Assembly (NCBI GenBank): GCA_905235135.1
Contig: CAJOKR010000058.1
Location: 1 to 40,184 of the forward strand
Length of the DNA stretch: 40,184 bases
Reading direction: 5' to 3'
Source of the DNA: an uncultured Bacteroidales bacterium
GTDB lineage: Bacteria > Bacteroidota > Bacteroidia > Bacteroidales > WCHB1-69
The stretch's first letter is position 1; each line of letters starts with the position of its first letter. A program made the translations under genes and the position numbers. Under the pieces are notes generated by a model that worked only from the letters and a program-made list of their open reading frames with translations, was not told where the DNA came from and did not search any database. This document shows, one piece after another, positions 39,788-40,184 of the stretch.

Positions 39788-40184
39788 ATGAATATGAGAA
39801 AGAAGTTTGTCGTAGCCGTTCTGTTCCTTGGGCTTTGTGCGGCGACGGTTGCGCAGCCGCCCGCCACCGTTCACGCGGTGGTGACGGCGGGTGGCACCCA
39901 CAACCACGTCTATGCCGCCATCGGGCAGCCATTCTACCAACAACACGGCAACAGTAACATCGAGTTTTCCGACGGGGTGGCGCAGGCGCAGCTCGTGACG
40001 GAGGAAATCGAGGCGGGCATCTGCCAGGACGGCACCTACACCGAGCGCGGCTTCGACCTGTCGAACCTCGCGCCGGGCACCCACCAGTTTGAGAGCTACC
40101 AGCTCCATGTGGAGGAGTTGAATAACTACGACCGCCTCAACAAGTTGGTTATCAACGTGTATGAGGTTTACGAGGTGGAAGCCT
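39788..40184 (+). CDS. Secreted protein, 5' part, cut by the window end
   Basis: The frame opens at ATG 39788 (or ATG 39794) and runs off the window after about 132 codons. It has a signal peptide (MRKKFVVAVLFLGLCAATVA, cleavage after VAQ). The mature part reads PATVHAVVTAGGTHNHVYAA, IGQPFYQQHGNSNIEFSDGV, AQAQLVTEEIEAG and so on, the type of N-terminal region found on large T9SS surface proteins of Bacteroidales. No domain could be named. A weak promoter could lie near 39750. The opposite-strand frame in the same place is a shadow. Confidence 0.7.
   Translation, partial: MNMRKKFVVAVLFLGLCAATVAQPPATVHAVVTAGGTHNHVYAAIGQPFYQQHGNSNIEFSDGVAQAQLVTEEIEAGICQDGTYTERGFDLSNLAPGTHQFESYQLHVEELNNYDRLNKLVINVYEVYEVEA

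Overview
This looks like a chromosomal segment of an uncultured member of the Bacteroidota, most likely the order Bacteroidales. Three things point there: many -7 boxes of the Bacteroidetes form TAnnTTTG(C), a giant secreted protein with a C-terminal type IX secretion (T9SS) sorting signal, and the gene set itself (Nqr subunits, K+-dependent membrane pyrophosphatase, dipeptidyl peptidase IV, NspC, GH29 fucosidase, TonB-like proteins with a Cys-rich N-terminal cap). No tRNA, rRNA, CRISPR array or transposase gene was seen. The assignment below order level is not supported by anything I can see.

Layout. 0-5 kb: one very large MAM/FN3 surface protein, broken by a frameshift, reading leftward. 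5-8.4 kb: an accessory cluster with a hicAB toxin-antitoxin pair, two paralogous Cys-capped TonB-like proteins and a PRPP-loop phosphoribosyltransferase; a 45-bp remnant of a second phosphoribosyltransferase gene upstream of hicAB shows that the cluster came from a tandem duplication. 8.5-10.1 kb: nspC and an HsdR-N-like gene. 10.2-16.6 kb: small lipoproteins, a decayed winged-helix gene, secreted beta-propeller-like proteins and a TPR protein, mostly of unknown function. 16.7-29.2 kb: conserved cell functions (PLP aminotransferase, NAD-dependent epimerase with a zinc ribbon, PpiD, CysS, DPP IV, HppA, ROK kinase). 29.3-30 kb: an MNT/HEPN toxin-antitoxin pair. 30.3-34.1 kb: YfcC permease, YqgE, XseA. 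34.1-39.2 kb: nqrC, nqrB, a GH29 alpha-L-fucosidase and nqrA on the minus strand; the fucosidase splits nqrA from nqrBC, and nqrDEF do not follow. 39.2-40.2 kb: a possible short independent transcript, then the start of another secreted protein that runs off the window.

The most unusual signal is not a gene. Ten intergenic intervals carry tandem arrays with a strict 7-nt period, each with a different unit; several contain the stop codon of the preceding gene or form the leader of the next. Two of them (before xseA and before the fucosidase) continue into the same composite element: a TTCCTTRAGCAG lead, then three successive hairpins, the last with CCCCACA/TGTGGGG arms. In the fucosidase gene this element encodes the extreme N-terminus. 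A separate family of 28-bp palindromes with GTAGAGACGC/GCGTCTCTAC arms sits at three gene ends.

Five genes carry single frameshifts (surface protein, winged-helix gene, secreted protein at 13.3 kb, aminotransferase, ROK kinase). Four of the five are consistent with loss of one base, so sequencing or assembly error is a serious possibility, and the halves are listed separately with a note.
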